Source: Acanthamoeba castellanii str. Neff
Lineage: Eukaryota > Discosea > Longamoebia > Acanthamoebidae
NCBI RefSeq assembly: GCF_000313135.1
Contig: NW_004457538.1
Coordinates: 86,324 to 150,323 of the forward strand
DNA length: 64,000 nucleotides
Direction: 5' to 3'
Shown here: positions 33,911 to 44,529 of the stretch, piece by piece
Layout of the letters: each line of letters opens with the position of its first letter
Numbering within the stretch: position 1 is the first letter of the stretch
Made by a program: the position numbers and the translations under genes
The notes under the pieces: model-generated
What the model saw: only the letters and a program-made list of their open reading frames with translations
The model's database searches: none
What the model was told of the DNA's origin: nothing

Positions 33911-34262
33911 ATGGAGATGCAGGAGACGAGGGGAGGAGTAGAGGGGACGACCAGGCGAGAGGAGGGGACGAAGGTGAACCAAGCGGCAGAAGCGGCCACC
34001 ACCGATGGAGGGATCATTTCTTCTTCTTCGGCATCCCGGCTGCTGGCGGACTTAGCGGGCTTACGTACGTTGACTGTTGTGTCGTGTACAAGACTGGACT
34101 GCTCACAAATCTCGTCGCGGCGGGAGTGCAGAGAGGGTGCAGGAGCGATTACTTCTGCGCGAGCGGGTGCTGGTCCAGACCAACTCGGCCCAGGAGCTCG
34201 GGCTACGTGTGGCCGCGAGGGAGCTCACCGAAATCGCCCACCGGGCGGAGAGGAGAGGCTAA
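33911..34262 (+). CDS. Small coiled-coil protein, 94 residues
   Basis: Unrecognised. Two exons, 33911-34064 and 34132-34262; joining TTAC to AGAGGG forms a Gln codon and keeps the frame to TAA, giving 94 residues. The first half is Gly/Glu/Thr/Ser-rich (MEMQETRGGVEGTTRREEG). The second half is a single amphipathic helix (LADLAGLQRVQERLLLRERV, then TNSAQELGLRVAARELTEIA) ending AERRG, which looks like a subunit of a helical bundle complex (BLOC, kinetochore or similar). The intron donor gtacgt and acceptor tgcag are typical for the window. The E2F-like site upstream hints at a cell-cycle role. Confidence 0.6.
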
Positions 34263-34383
34263 GGCTAATGAACAGCTTCATGTACTCTCATTCTATCCCT
34301 CTCCTCTGGGGTGGTGGGTAGTATGCAAGTCCTTGTTGTTGTTGTGTGGTTGTCTATATACTATACAATCGCTGCGGGGCGCG

Positions 34384-36070
34384 TTAGCAGGTGTCTTCTA
34401 CGAACACAGCACTATGCTTGGTGTAGAGGAAGTGCGGCCGCTTACGCGCCTGAGGTCCGCTGCTGCTGGCAGAGTTCCCCTGGACGACGGGGGACGTGCT
34501 GCCCGGCTGCGTCGCATCGGAGGAGGACCCGAGGCCACCGCTCCCCGCCGTGGCACCACCAGTGGTCGATGATGAAGAAGACGGTGCGGCCGTGGCAGCG
34601 AGGAAGAGGTGCGAGTAGCTCTGATCGAACTGCCAGTCGCGCAGCTCGGGCGCGTCGAGCTTCGAGGGCCAGTGGAGGATGACCTTGCCCTCAGTGCGCT
34701 CCCTCAGACGGTTCTCGTCGGCCTTGGCCATCGCCGCGCCGTCCTTCTCGCCCGCACGGGCCGCAGCCACGAGCGCACAGCTCAGCGCCACGAGGTCGTC
34801 GAGATGCAGGTCGGCGCTGCCAGCAGACGCAGCAGCGCGCCCCCCAGCGGCACCACCACCATCGACGGGAGCGCCCGCGACCGGTACGATCGTGTAGGTA
34901 CCGTAGAAGTCGAACCGTCGCCGAAGCAGCTTGCCTCGCCAGAAGCGGTGGGTGAAGTGGAACTGGTCGCCCGGCCCGAACACGATCGTCTCGACGCTCC
35001 GCACCTCGGCGTGCGGCGCCTGCACCTGGCCCGACTCCTTCTTGAAGGCCCGCCCCGACAGAGGGGTCACCGCCTTGCCGCCCGACGACTGCTGCTGCTG
35101 CTCCCCGTCCGGTACGGCTCCCCCGCTGCCGCCGCTCCCGTTGCCGCTCCCGTTGTCGTCGCTCTCGTGCGTCATCTGACTGTAGCGCTGGCCCAGCCGG
35201 GGCTTCTTGTGGGGGTAGTGCGACGGGTAGTCGTTGCCCAGGTGGTTGTAGCTGTTGTTCGTCTGGTGGATGACGTCGCTGCCGTACGAGTTGCTGCTTC
35301 CATAGCCGCCGCCGCCGAGCGAGGGCGACGACGTCGAGGAGTGGGGGCTCCCGCCACCGCTGGTATGGTCGCTCCCTTCGCCCTCGCTGCTCGTGTTGTC
35401 GCTGCCCCCCTGGGGCTGAAGCCCGCGCCGGGGGGTTTGGCTCTTCCTGGACCGCTTCCTCGGCAGCTCACGCCTGAAACACGCCCGAAACAACACAATT
35501 AGGCGAGGCCTCGAGGGAGAAGAAGAAACTTCGCAACAACAACAACAAGAAGAAGACGGCCACGAAAAGTACGGCTGCCCCAGCCCTTTCTTAAAACATA
35601 GAAAGGGAGACGAGGTGGAAGTGGAAGGAGAAGGAGGAAAGGGTGAAGGGAGTCGTTTGCGCAACGTACCCAAGGGCGGCAGCTTCGCTCTGCTGCTGTT
35701 GCTGGAGTTGGTGGTGGAAGAGGTCTAACAACTGCTTGGAGTGGTGTTGCTTGGGAAGGAGGTGCTGCTGCGAGTGACCACCCGCCGGGGCCGAAGAAGC
35801 AGAAGAAGATGGAGTCGAGCGCTGGTGGCCATGGCCGTGGCTATGTCTGTTGTTGTTATTGTTGGAGTAGCTGCCGTGGTGGTGGTTGTTGTTGTTGAGG
35901 CTGAGGTGGTGGCCTGCCCCTCCTCCGCTCGCCTTCTGCCGCTTGAAGTACTCCTCGAGACGGGCCAGCAGCTCAGTCTTGAGGCCCGACGGCGACAGGC
36001 CGCGCTTCTTCAGCTCCACCCTCAGCCGCGTGCGGCCCCAGTTCAGGTACTCCTCTGCACTCACGTCCAT
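34384..36070 (-). CDS. SAP-domain protein with low-complexity regions
   Basis: Two exons (35670-36070 and 34384-35473) give 496 residues; the phases fit exactly. It starts MDVSAEEYLNWGRTRLRVEL, so the SAP (SAF-A/B, Acinus, PIAS) DNA-binding helix pair lies at residues 12-45: LRVELKKRGLSPSGLKTELL followed by ARLEEYFKRQ. A long Asn/His/Ser/Gln-rich region follows, then a basic stretch RRELPRKRSRKSQTPRR likely to be a nuclear localisation signal. The C-terminal 220 residues look folded: SVETIVFGPGDQFHFTHRFW, RGKLLRRRFDFYGTYTIVPV and KVILHWPSKLDAPELRDW. I do not recognise this last domain. A chromatin- or RNA-associated nuclear factor is likely. The gene is divergent from TFIIIC subunit 5. Confidence 0.75.
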
Positions 36071-36499
36071 CTTTCTTCTTCCTCGTCCTCTACTTTTTAA
36101 CTTCAACTTCTTAGTTCTACTTCGTTGCCTGCAGACGCTCAAGGCCAAGAAGGTGGTCGAGTGCTTGGCTGTTGTTGGTGGTGTGTTGATGTCGGGCGGC
36201 AGAGCGGCAGAGTGAGGAGAACAAACGGGGGTCAACCAGGCCTTGTTGGGCGCTTGGAGGTGCAGAAAGGTAAGATCCGCCGTCACGAGACGGCAGGGGG
36301 GGAGGGGGCCAGCGACAAAGACTCCATTGTCCGGCGACGATTGGCCATCGACAACAATGGCCGGAAGTCCGGGTGTGACTCCGGGTTGCGATGCGAGGAA
36401 TGTTCGTGTCTGGGCTTTCTGGGCGGACCGTAGCCTCGCAACAAGTAGTAAAAGAAATTGATCGGAAATTGTGTTTCTTCTTGAAATAAAAATAAAAAG
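36071..36499. promoter_or_regulatory. Divergent promoter region, SAP protein and TFIIIC5
   Basis: About 430 bp separates the two start codons. It contains an AT-rich stretch TTGAAATAAAAATAAAAAG just before the TFIIIC5 ATG. Both promoters must lie here; no further element is recognised. Confidence 0.45.
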
Positions 36500-39425
36500 A
36501 TGGAGCTGATGGAGATTGAGAGCGAGGCGGCTCATCAGGGGACTCCTCCAACCAGAGCGGAGGGAGCACAGGACGAACCGGCTGGAGGGGATTCGATCTT
36601 GCAGGAGACACCGGCGGACGGTGGTGCTCCATTCAAGCCAGCCCCCTCATTTCCACTGCCATCGCGCTCCCTCCTGTGCGTAGAGCACCCTGCCCACGTA
36701 CGCGATGTCCAACGCGCCATCACAACCCTCGGCGGCCTCCCTGCGCTTACCAAGGTACGCAGATGCCGCTACGATACTGCTGTTGCCCCCAGCCATCTAT
36801 ATTGAAGTGCTTCTGTTTACAACGGTGCCGACTGTCGGAAGGGCAGGCGTTCGAAGAGGCGGCCAAGCTCCTGGAGCTGCGCTTTCGTCCAGAGGATCCC
36901 TACGCGCACCCCCTGTTCGGTGACTACACGCTGGGCTCTTCGCTCCTCCTGAAGGTCACCCGCAGACGCAAGAAAGCCGCCCCGGCCACCCCCGCCACCT
37001 CTTCCACCTCCTCCTCCTCTACGCCATCATCGGTGCCACAACCACAGCAAGGTCCTCTTCCTTCTTCCCAAGCCAATGCGCTCTCTCTTCTCTTCTCTTC
37101 TCTTCTACCTGCTGTGCTGCTTTTGCCAACACTTCCCTCTCTCCCCTCTACAAACAAAACAGACAAGCCGAGCGACTTCAAGGCTGAAGTGGTGGCCATG
37201 ATCCCCGCCGTGTACCAGTTCAAGGGTACGGAACAACCTTTTGAGTGGTTGGCGCGTGGGGCAGCAGCGATGTTGATGCTGGTGATGGCTCACACTCATC
37301 TCTCTCTCTCTCTCTCTCGCTCCGCTCAAGGAATGGCGGATTTCCAGTACGTGCCGCCCTCCGAGGTGGTGGTGAAGGAACAGCGAGGGGCCTTCCAGCT
37401 TGTGAGCCAAGGCACGCGGCCCTCTTGCCCACGGCACGACACGACACGACACGACACGACACGACACGACACACAGCGGCTTGGCGCTGTGGTCCGACTG
37501 ACTCACTCCGCCGCCAGACTGGGGCGAGAAGGACGAGCCCATGCACCTGCCGCCGCCCATCTTCTCCAAGGTGGACATGCCGCAGAACTACCGGTTCCTG
37601 CCCAACCTCCTCTTCCGGGTCGTCGAGGAGCAGGGACCCGACGGCGAGGTACCGCCCGGCCCCGCCTTCCTTTCCTGCTTGCGTGGCCGCCCTTGCTTTG
37701 GGGGAGAGAGTACCGGCTCACCCCCCCCCCCGAATTCTTGGCATTCATTCTCTGTCGCTGGACCAGGTCACCAAGAAGTTCGAGCGAGCGCTGAGACGCC
37801 AGCCTGCGACTTCGTTCCGTCTCCCAGCGGTGGCCTTTGATGAAGGTGCGTTTGCCGTTGGTGTCGTGTGTCGTGTGGTGTGTCGTGCGTGTCACACGCG
37901 AAACCACGACACGCGCTGCACATAGCCTCTGGCGCGTCGGAAGGCTAACCTCGCCGGCGATGGGGTGCGCCGGCGCGCGTGGCAGAGGTGGTGCCGCAGG
38001 GCGCGCCGCCGGACGACCAGCGGAAGAGCAAAGACCTGAAGCGCCTGGAGGGCCTCCTCCGCACCCTGTTCGAGCAGCGCCCGGTCTGGTCCACCGTGGC
38101 CCTCCGCGCCAACGTCCCGTCCGAGCTCGCCTCCAAAGTCAAGAGGTGCGCCGCCGCCATCTCGCTGGCCCGGAAGAAGCAAATTTCCAACACTTTCGTT
38201 TGTTTGCGTGCGTGGCGTGGCGTGGCGTGCGTGTCACAGGGCGCTGTCGGCGGTGGCGTACCATTTCAAGAGCGGGCCGTGGCGCAAGATGTGGGTGCGC
38301 TACGGCTACGACCCGCGCCAGCACACCGACGCTCGCGTGTACGGCTGCCCATCTTCCCCCCCCCCCAATATTTCCCCATCGACCCAGCGACTGACTGACT
38401 GACGGCTTCATCGCTTGCAGGTATCAGGTCATCGACTTCCGCGTTCCGCCGGGCCACACCCGCCAGCGACACCTGGGCTACACGCAACACGCGCCGCGCC
38501 GACGCAAGCTCAACATGCAGATGGACGTCTCCACCATGCTGGAGCCCGCCTCCGCCCCCTCCCAGTACTACTACTTTGCTCCTCCACCCACCCGCCCGAT
38601 GCAGGTGGTCTGTGGTCTGTGATGTTGGTCTCACCCATCGTTGCCACTCAGGGTGGAGCGAAAGGAGCTGCAGCTGGAGCACCGCTTCGCGATCCTGCCC
38701 AGCCGCCAGCAGACGCTGTACCAGCTGTGCGACATTGACGACACCCGCATCCAGAAGCTCGTCCAAGCGCCCGACGCCTTCACCACCACCTGCAACGTAC
38801 GCGCTTTGCCTTCTTCTCCTCGCTCACCAACGCCGTCTTTCTTGAAGGCCACATTGTGCGGTGTATACGATCGAATTGTTTGCTGAAGCGCGCTCGCCTT
38901 CACGGCACACAGCGAGCCAACGGGTTCTACACGCAGCGGACGCTGGACGCGATTCGCAAGCTGATGACCGAACGCTTGACCATGCTCGTCAACGAGGCCA
39001 ACACCAAGAGCAAGCGAGGGCGGCTGGAGGAAGGCGAGGGCGAGGCTGAAGAGGAGGAGCTGCCATCGCCTGCCGGCACGCCCATGCAGCTGCCGGGCGC
39101 GGGCGCGGCACAGGAAGCAGCGCCGCCGGCGCCGCTGGCCGTCCACGCGGAGAAGATCGGGGCGAGCATGAGCATGCTCGAGCGGATGCTGAGGGCGGGC
39201 GTGGGCGGAGCGGCTGCGCGAGAAGGAGCGAAAGGAGGCGACGATGACGACGAAGACGAGGAGGTGGAGCCGTTCGAGATACTGGATGGTGCGGCGGCGG
39301 GAGAGGCGCGACCAGGGTTCTACAGCCGGCTGCTCATGCAGGACGAGGAACCGAACGAGTACCCAGATGACGAGGAATCGGAAGATGAGGAAGAGAGCGA
39401 AGAAGACGAAGACCCCTGGGCGTAG
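36500..39425 (+). CDS. TFIIIC subunit 5 (GTF3C5 / Tau95-like)
   Basis: Subunit of the RNA polymerase III factor TFIIIC that recognises the A box of tRNA genes. Start ATG 36500 (MELMEIESEAAHQGTPPTRA). The N-terminal dimerisation region reads LCVEHPAHVRDVQRAITTLG and LELRFRPEDPYAHPLFGDY followed by SSLLLKVTRRRKK, the family signature of the Tau95/GTF3C5 barrel. The middle has DMPQNYRFLPN. The C-terminal DNA-binding part includes KRLEGLLRTLFEQRPVWSTV, AVAYHFKSGPWRKMWVRYGY and DPRQHTDARVYQVIDFRVP. The end is a long acidic tail (DDDEDEEVEPFEILDG, SEDEEESEEDEDPWA), as in relatives. About 11 exons, including a CGACA-rich intron near 37440. The overall match is strong. Confidence 0.88.
37434..37474. 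repeat. CGACA/ACACG pentamer repeat in an intron
   Basis: Tandem CACGA/CGACA pentamers (about seven units) inside an intron of the TFIIIC5 gene. The same pentamer recurs in introns of other genes in this window, on both strands relative to transcription. Confidence 0.7.
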
Positions 39426-39504
39426 TGAGGGCGATAACGTGATTGCGAATGAAGAGATTTGAACTTATTTATAGGGTGCAGAATCAAGAAGCATGCAAGG
39501 GGTT

Positions 39505-40339
39505 TTACTCCTTCTTGTCGCTGGAAAGCTTCTCCATCTCGGCCTGGCACTTCTCGAACTCCTCCTTGAACTTAGTGGCGTCTGCAGATGACAAAAATCA
39601 GTAAAATGAGCCTTGACTTTGAGGCGCGAGCAAGGTGATGGCACGTACTCTCAGAATTGGCAAACCTAATCGCCAAGACGTCGTCCCTAACGCCAGCCTC
39701 CTCATCGGAGACGTCAGAGTAGGCAGTCCACACCCACGACCTGTCGCTGCCAGCGTTGGTCTCGAGCTTAATGGCGGGGAGAACTGTACAGTTACACCAG
39801 AGATTTAAGAATGAGATTTGGAGTTCAAAATCAAAAATTCAAGATGCAGTACGTACTGTAGTGGTTAGCGCAGATCTTGAGGGTCTTCTCTCGGCGCATG
39901 AGCACGCGGATCTTGCCGCTCTCCTTGTGCTTCAAGAACTTGACATCACCCACGCCCCTCTCCTTCCATTCGCTGGTCTCCTTGGCGAAGCGGAACAGCT
40001 TGGCGCGGCTGCCAAGTGCAGAGCGAAAGTGAAGATCAGAATTGCGTAGAGCCGAAAAATGCGAGAGAAAAATGATGCGCTGCGCGGAGTAACTACGTAC
40101 ACCTTGAACAGAGTCTCCTCATTCTCCTCGTTGGTGACGACCTTCACCTCGGAGAGGTCGCCCTCAGCGGCAGCACCCTCAGCAGCGGGGGTCTGGCCCT
40201 CAGCGGCGGGGGCGGGAGTCTCCTCCGTCTTGGTCTCCTCCGCAGCGGGGGTCTGACCCTCGGCAGCGACGGCGGGAGTCTCTTCCGTCTTCGTCTCCTC
40301 GGGCTTGGTCTCGGTGGTGGGGGTGGTCGAATCGGACAT
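39505..40339 (-). CDS. Ran-binding protein 1 (RanBP1)
   Basis: Cytosolic co-factor of RanGAP that binds Ran-GTP during nuclear transport. It starts [20 protein letters not shown] at 40339 and ends SSDKKE, TAA at 39505, in four exons. The N-terminal tail contains two nearly identical units of about 20 residues, TKTEETPA(V/P)[10 protein letters not shown]. The Ran-binding domain follows: [68 protein letters not shown] and [20 protein letters not shown]. It closes with LAIRFANSE and a C-terminal [13 protein letters not shown] helix. All the key elements of the PH-fold RanBD (RAKLFR, WKERGxGxxK, RExTLKxxANH, W) are present. Divergent from COQ5. Confidence 0.95.
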
Positions 40340-40507
40340 CTTGGATAGAAATGGAAACGCGGGCGATGTGATGAATGGGCAGCAACGAAAAGAAAATACA
40401 GAAATGGCCTTTCCTTCTGGAAGCTCCGCGAATGTGTCGACAATGGAAAAAAAAACAGTTTTGAATTGATTTGCGCAATCTCGAGATCAACCCGTTGGTA
40501 CTTGAAG

Positions 40508-42075
40508 ATGAGGAAGGCATCGACGACCACAGTTCCGATGTTCGCCGGCATGGGGGCGGTGAATAGAACGGTTTCCAATGCTTCGTTTTGCTTGTTGCCT
40601 TCCTTCTCATTTGCATCGAATGGCGCGAAATCTGCGGTTATTGGCTCTCTTTTGCAGCGCACCTACTCTACATCTCCATCTCCCGCAGCTGCATCTCTCC
40701 ACGCATCTCCCCCGCCTGCAAACGCTGCCCCGAAGCAGCGAGAGGAAGAAGAGGAGGTTACACATTTCGGCTTCAAAAATGTGCGAGCCAAGGAGAAGGC
40801 GTCGATGGTCGGGGAAGTCTTCCATCGCGTTGCCTCCAACTACGACCTCATGAACGACGTCATGTCCGCTGGTGTGCACAGGTGCCCTGTCCTCACTACT
40901 TTGCATTTTACTCGAATTGGCAGAATCGCGATTTTACGCTCACATGTTTTATTATTTATTATTTATCTAGATATTGGAAGGACCGGTTCGTGACAACCTT
41001 GAACCCGCTGCCAGGCACGCGCATTCTCGACGTGGCCGGCGGCACCGGCGACATTGCCTTCCGCTGCCTCGACCGCATGAAGAGCACCTCCACTTTCTTC
41101 TCCAAGGCCCCCGGTACCACTTTGCCTTTCGCTACTCTCCTCCCCACGCCGTGCGGTCCCCATGTGCTCACCACCACCACCGCGGGCGGTTGCGGCGTTG
41201 GCACTGAACCAACCCAGGAACCGGTCAGCGAGCATCGTCTTCGGTCACCGTGTGCGACATCAACCCGTCCATGCTCGCCGTGGGCAAGGAGCGAGGCATC
41301 GCTCGCGGGTACACAGAAAGCACCGGTACGACTCCGATATGCACCAAGTTGACGTCTGACACTGTCACTCGAGTGTACCCTGAACCTGCGTCGTCGTCTC
41401 TGATGATAGATCCGTCGGTGGCCTGGGTGGTGGGCGACGCCGAGCAGCTGCCCATCGACGACGCCTCCATGGACGCCTTCACGATTGCCTTTGGCATCAG
41501 GAACTGCACCCACATCGACAAAGTGATCAAGGTCCCTCCTCCCCCGCCCACCTGCACCCACTTTCATACAATGAATTCCCTTCACTTGACGAACAACGTT
41601 GTAATGATTGTCTGTCTGCTTGTGGTTGTTGGTTGTCTGCCACCACAGGAAGCGTACCGCGTGCTGAAGAAGGGCGGACGATTCATGTGTCTCGAGTTCT
41701 CGCACCTCGAGAACCACCTCATGCAGCAGGTGTACGACACCTACTCGTTCCAGGTCATCCCCGTCATGGGCCACGTCGTGGCCGGTGACATGGACTCCTA
41801 CCAGTACCTTGTAGAAAGCATCAGGCACGCCTCACTCCCTCATACACCACACCCATTCCTGCATTCTTTGATTCTTTCTTTTCATTGCAATGAAAGCTAA
41901 TTGTGGCCACCTTCCTTTCATCGTCGTCATCATCATCTTCATCATGGCACATCGCAGACGGTTCCCGAGGCAGGAGGTGTTTGCCGATATGATCGGACAG
42001 GCGGGCTTCCGGGCGGTGACCTTCGAAAACCTCACCTTTGGCGTGGCCGCCATCCACTCAGGCTGGAAGCTCTGA
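40508..42075 (+). CDS. COQ5: COQ5, ubiquinone biosynthesis C-methyltransferase
   Basis: Mitochondrial SAM-dependent enzyme that adds the C-methyl group to the benzoquinol ring in ubiquinone synthesis. The first in-frame ATG is 40508 (40538 is an alternative). The first 60 residues are rich in Ser, Arg and Ala ([20 protein letters not shown]), which fits a mitochondrial presequence. The UbiE/COQ5 core reads [40 protein letters not shown] and [20 protein letters not shown], then [11 protein letters not shown] (SAM motif I), [50 protein letters not shown] and a C-terminal [17 protein letters not shown]. Five or six introns. Every UbiE/COQ5 signature is intact, so it should be active. Confidence 0.95.
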
Positions 42076-42250
42076 TCAAGACCACCACACTAGCTCGCAC
42101 ATGTTGATTTTTCAAATATATTTATTTATTGATCAACCAAACTGGTCACCCCTGAAGGCGTACAGTACACAGCAAAGAAGACTGACATGTGCACTTGAGC
42201 TCCTGTCTGACCTAAAACCACTTGCAGCAATAAGAGAAGAGGAAGAGCAC

Positions 42251-42255
42251 AAAAA
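42251..42255 (-). terminator. Pol III terminator of tRNA-His
   Basis: Five T residues on the transcribed strand, about five bases beyond the mature 3' end, the normal RNA polymerase III stop signal. Confidence 0.7.
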
Positions 42256-42260
42256 GGCAT

Positions 42261-42331
42261 TGCCAGGACCGGGAATTGAACCCGGGTTGTTGGTACCACA
42301 AACCAATGTACTACCACTATACTATCCCAGC
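42261..42331 (-). tRNA. tRNA-His (GTG), minus copy
   Basis: A 71-base cloverleaf without intron. The acceptor stem GCTGGGA pairs with TCCTGGC (with G-U wobbles), the D arm contains TAGTGGTAGTA, the anticodon stem TTGGT/ACCAA encloses the loop TTGTGGT with anticodon GTG, and the T arm is CCGGGTTCAATTCCCGG, a good B box. No CCA is encoded and the base before G1 is not G, so the extra 5' G of tRNA-His must be added after transcription. Identical to the copy at 44449. Confidence 0.9.
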
Positions 42332-42641
42332 TGCGGGCCTTGTTGCAGGCAGCCACCACACAGCAACCACTGGCTGCCACACCAAGGAACAACCAAGCTT
42401 GGTTCAGTCCACACAATACATGGAGAACTGAAAACGGTAAAAAGACCTCTTTATTAAGTCACGTGCCACAGAAGGAAAGCAGAAGAAATCAAAGAAGAAT
42501 GAAGGAAATCCTGGCATTCACCAAAAAACGTGGCAATAAATTTCTTTTATTTCTCTCAATAAAATGGATGTCCAACCTCTCATCCCGCTCTTGGTCTTTT
42601 CGCCGTCGTAGCTTTGAACCACTCCCTCCCCTGTCTTCCAC
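42332..42641. other. Gap upstream of the HXXXD acyltransferase
   Basis: About 310 bp with a short inverted repeat (GGCAGCCA...TGGCTGCC, near 42348-42378) and an AT-rich stretch (GGCAATAAATTTCTTTTATT) shortly before the acyltransferase. It should carry that gene's promoter and the upstream region of the minus-strand tRNA. No other gene is seen. Confidence 0.4.
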
Positions 42642-44339
42642 ATGAGCGCCGCGTCCGACTCGACGTCAACCAGCGATGCCTCGGCTGTGACGGTGCTGGC
42701 GCGGTATCCGCTGCAGTGCGCCGATGATACCTCGCTGCGGCGCATCGAGTCGCCGATGCACCTGGGTCCCTTCGACCAGGTGGTGCCGCCTTTCGTGCCT
42801 ATCGCAGTCGTCTTCGTCTACCGACCCGAGGCGACTCCATCATCTCCATCTCCATCTCCGTCACCACCGAACAGTGGCAGCGAGCTGATCCCAATCGAGC
42901 GACTCCATCGAGCCCTGGCCCACCTGCTGGACTACTATCCGCATCTGACGGGCCGTATTGCGTTCAATCCGCAGGACCAGACGCCCGAGATCGATCGCCT
43001 CGGCACCGGTGCCGAGCTGGTGTCGGCGCAGTGCGATGCACCGCTTGAAGCGTTTCACGCCGCCGCTGCGGCCCCGTCCGACGACGACGACGACGACGGC
43101 GCCGCGCCGCGCCTGCTCGTACTGAACCTGCCCGGGGCCGGCGGCAACGCACTGCTGGCCCCGTTCGACCCCAGCATGGAGGGCGTGTGTCGCGACCCGA
43201 TCTTGACGGTGCAGCACACGCGCTTCGCGTGCGGCGGCGTCGCGCTCGGCGTGCGCCTGCTCCACATGGTCTGCGACGCCGACGGCTTCTTCCAGTTCGT
43301 GCGCGACCTGGCCGAGCTGTATCGCGCCCTCCGCGCAGCCGACGCCGCCGGCACCGGCGCACCAGTGCAGCTCCGCCGCCCGCCTCACATTCAGTCCTAC
43401 CTGACCGACCTGTGCGAGCGCATGCGGCCGGAGGAGCGCGAAGCGGCGCTCGCGTTCAAGCCATCGGTCTTCGAACTCGACGAAGCCACGCCGCCTGCGC
43501 CAGCCGCGTCTGAAGCGCCATCGGCCGAGCCTCCGCTGCAGACGGCAGCGGCGCCTGCGCCTGCGCCGCCCATCACCGGTCGCGTGCTGCGCTTCGCCGC
43601 GCGCGAGCTCGAGGCGCTCAAGGCAGAGGCCAACGCGAGTGCGAGCGGTGGTGCGCAGCAGCAACTGTCGACTTTCGACGCTCTGTCGGCGCACCTGTGG
43701 CAGTGCGTGTACCGCGCGCGCCTGCGCTTGTGCGAGTCGCGGGGCATGTCGGCGAGCGCGGCTGCGCTGCACGTGTCGCGCGACTTTCTGACGTCGGTCA
43801 ACTGGCGCGGCCCGAGCCGGCTCGACCTGCCGGCGCGCTACTTCCCCAACTGCATCTTCTGCCCCTTCTTCTCTCTGCCCGCCGACCGCCTGGCCGACGC
43901 GCCGCTGGCCAGCGTCGCTGCCGCGGTGCACGACGCCGTCCGATCGCTCAGCCGGCAGGAGGCGCTGCAGTCGCTGCACTGGATCGCCGCGCAGCCGAAC
44001 AAGCGCCGGGTGCGGCTCGGCTTCCGCTTCGAGGCAGGCAGCTTCCTCGTGAGCCAGTGGTGCAAGTTCGACATGTACCGCGGCGCCGAGTTCGATTCGC
44101 TGCCGACGCTCGTGTCGCCGCCCTTCACGCCCATCTCGCTTGTCGACGGGTTGGCCTATTTTGTGGCCACCGAAGACCAGCTGCGCCAGTCGACAGCTGA
44201 CGACTCGACTGAGGAGGGGCAGAACCCGAGCGCCGGAGCCACCACCGGCAGCATCGATGTCAACTTGTCGCTCAGCGAGCCTCTTTGGGCCATTCTGGAC
44301 CGAGATGAGCGCTTCCGCCAATACAGCAAGCAGGGCTAG
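42642..44339 (+). CDS. HXXXD-type (BAHD-like) acyltransferase, intronless
   Basis: A single uninterrupted frame of 565 residues, unlike the intron-rich neighbours. It is of the transferase family PF02458, known mostly from plants and fungi, which moves an acyl group from acyl-CoA to an alcohol or amine. It begins MSAASDSTSTSDASAVTVLA. Early strings are PMHLGPFDQVV and RLHRALAHLLDYYPHLTGRI, the typical N-terminal lobe. The catalytic motif is LLHMVCDADGFFQFVRDLAE, with His208 and Asp212 as HXXXD. The second lobe has STFDALSAHLWQCVYRARLR, TSVNWRGPSRLDLPARYFPN and ADAPLASVAAAVHDAVRSLS. The C-terminal DFGWG motif is not kept; the corresponding stretch reads FDMYRGAEFDSLPTL. Substrate unknown, likely cytosolic. 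The gene sits between two inverted tRNA-His genes; acquisition by transfer or retroposition is possible but unproven. Confidence 0.85.
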   Translation: MSAASDSTSTSDASAVTVLARYPLQCADDTSLRRIESPMHLGPFDQVVPPFVPIAVVFVYRPEATPSSPSPSPSPPNSGSELIPIERLHRALAHLLDYYPHLTGRIAFNPQDQTPEIDRLGTGAELVSAQCDAPLEAFHAAAAAPSDDDDDDGAAPRLLVLNLPGAGGNALLAPFDPSMEGVCRDPILTVQHTRFACGGVALGVRLLHMVCDADGFFQFVRDLAELYRALRAADAAGTGAPVQLRRPPHIQSYLTDLCERMRPEEREAALAFKPSVFELDEATPPAPAASEAPSAEPPLQTAAAPAPAPPITGRVLRFAARELEALKAEANASASGGAQQQLSTFDALSAHLWQCVYRARLRLCESRGMSASAAALHVSRDFLTSVNWRGPSRLDLPARYFPNCIFCPFFSLPADRLADAPLASVAAAVHDAVRSLSRQEALQSLHWIAAQPNKRRVRLGFRFEAGSFLVSQWCKFDMYRGAEFDSLPTLVSPPFTPISLVDGLAYFVATEDQLRQSTADDSTEEGQNPSAGATTGSIDVNLSLSEPLWAILDRDERFRQYSKQG

Positions 44340-44448
44340 CAGCCAAACAGCAGGACCCTGGCTGATTGGAATCGTTTTCTTTTGTACCACAGACCGAACA
44401 CAATCCGATGGCTACGACCCGTCACAATAATGCATAACAAGGCCCGCA

Positions 44449-44519
44449 GCTGGGATAGTATAGTGGTAGTACATTGGTTTGTGGTACCAACAACCCGGGT
44501 TCAATTCCCGGTCCTGGCA
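44449..44519 (+). tRNA. tRNA-His (GTG), plus copy
   Basis: Same 71 bases as the copy at 42261-42331: acceptor GCTGGGA/TCCTGGC, anticodon loop TTGTGGT (GTG, histidine) and T-loop TTCAATTC with a B-box consensus. Discriminator A, no encoded CCA. It lies 109 bp beyond the acyltransferase stop and is transcribed in the same direction. Confidence 0.9.
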
Positions 44520-44524
44520 ATGCC

Positions 44525-44529
44525 TTTTT
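44525..44529 (+). terminator. Pol III terminator of tRNA-His
   Basis: Run of five T shortly after the mature tRNA 3' end, as in the minus copy. Confidence 0.7.

Larger units (their letters stand above)
42188..42344. repeat. Left arm of inverted repeat around a tRNA-His gene
   Basis: This arm and 44436-44592 are inverted copies, each 157 bp. The tRNA part is identical. Outside the tRNA I count four mismatches in about 86 bp, all in the 3' flank. The spacer between the arms is about 2.1 kb and holds one gene. Confidence 0.85.

Noticed and set aside
33736..34017. Minus-strand frame that looks like a small membrane protein
   Set aside because: Overlaps the spliced plus-strand 94-residue coiled-coil gene, which has consistent splice phases and an upstream E2F-like site. 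The hydrophobic frame has no signature.
36117..36632. Minus frame upstream of TFIIIC5
   Set aside because: Overlaps the TFIIIC5 start exon and has no domain; a shadow over the divergent promoter.
42861..44390. 509-codon minus-strand frame over the acyltransferase
   Set aside because: Antisense shadow in GC-rich DNA; the plus frame carries the HXXXD family motifs.
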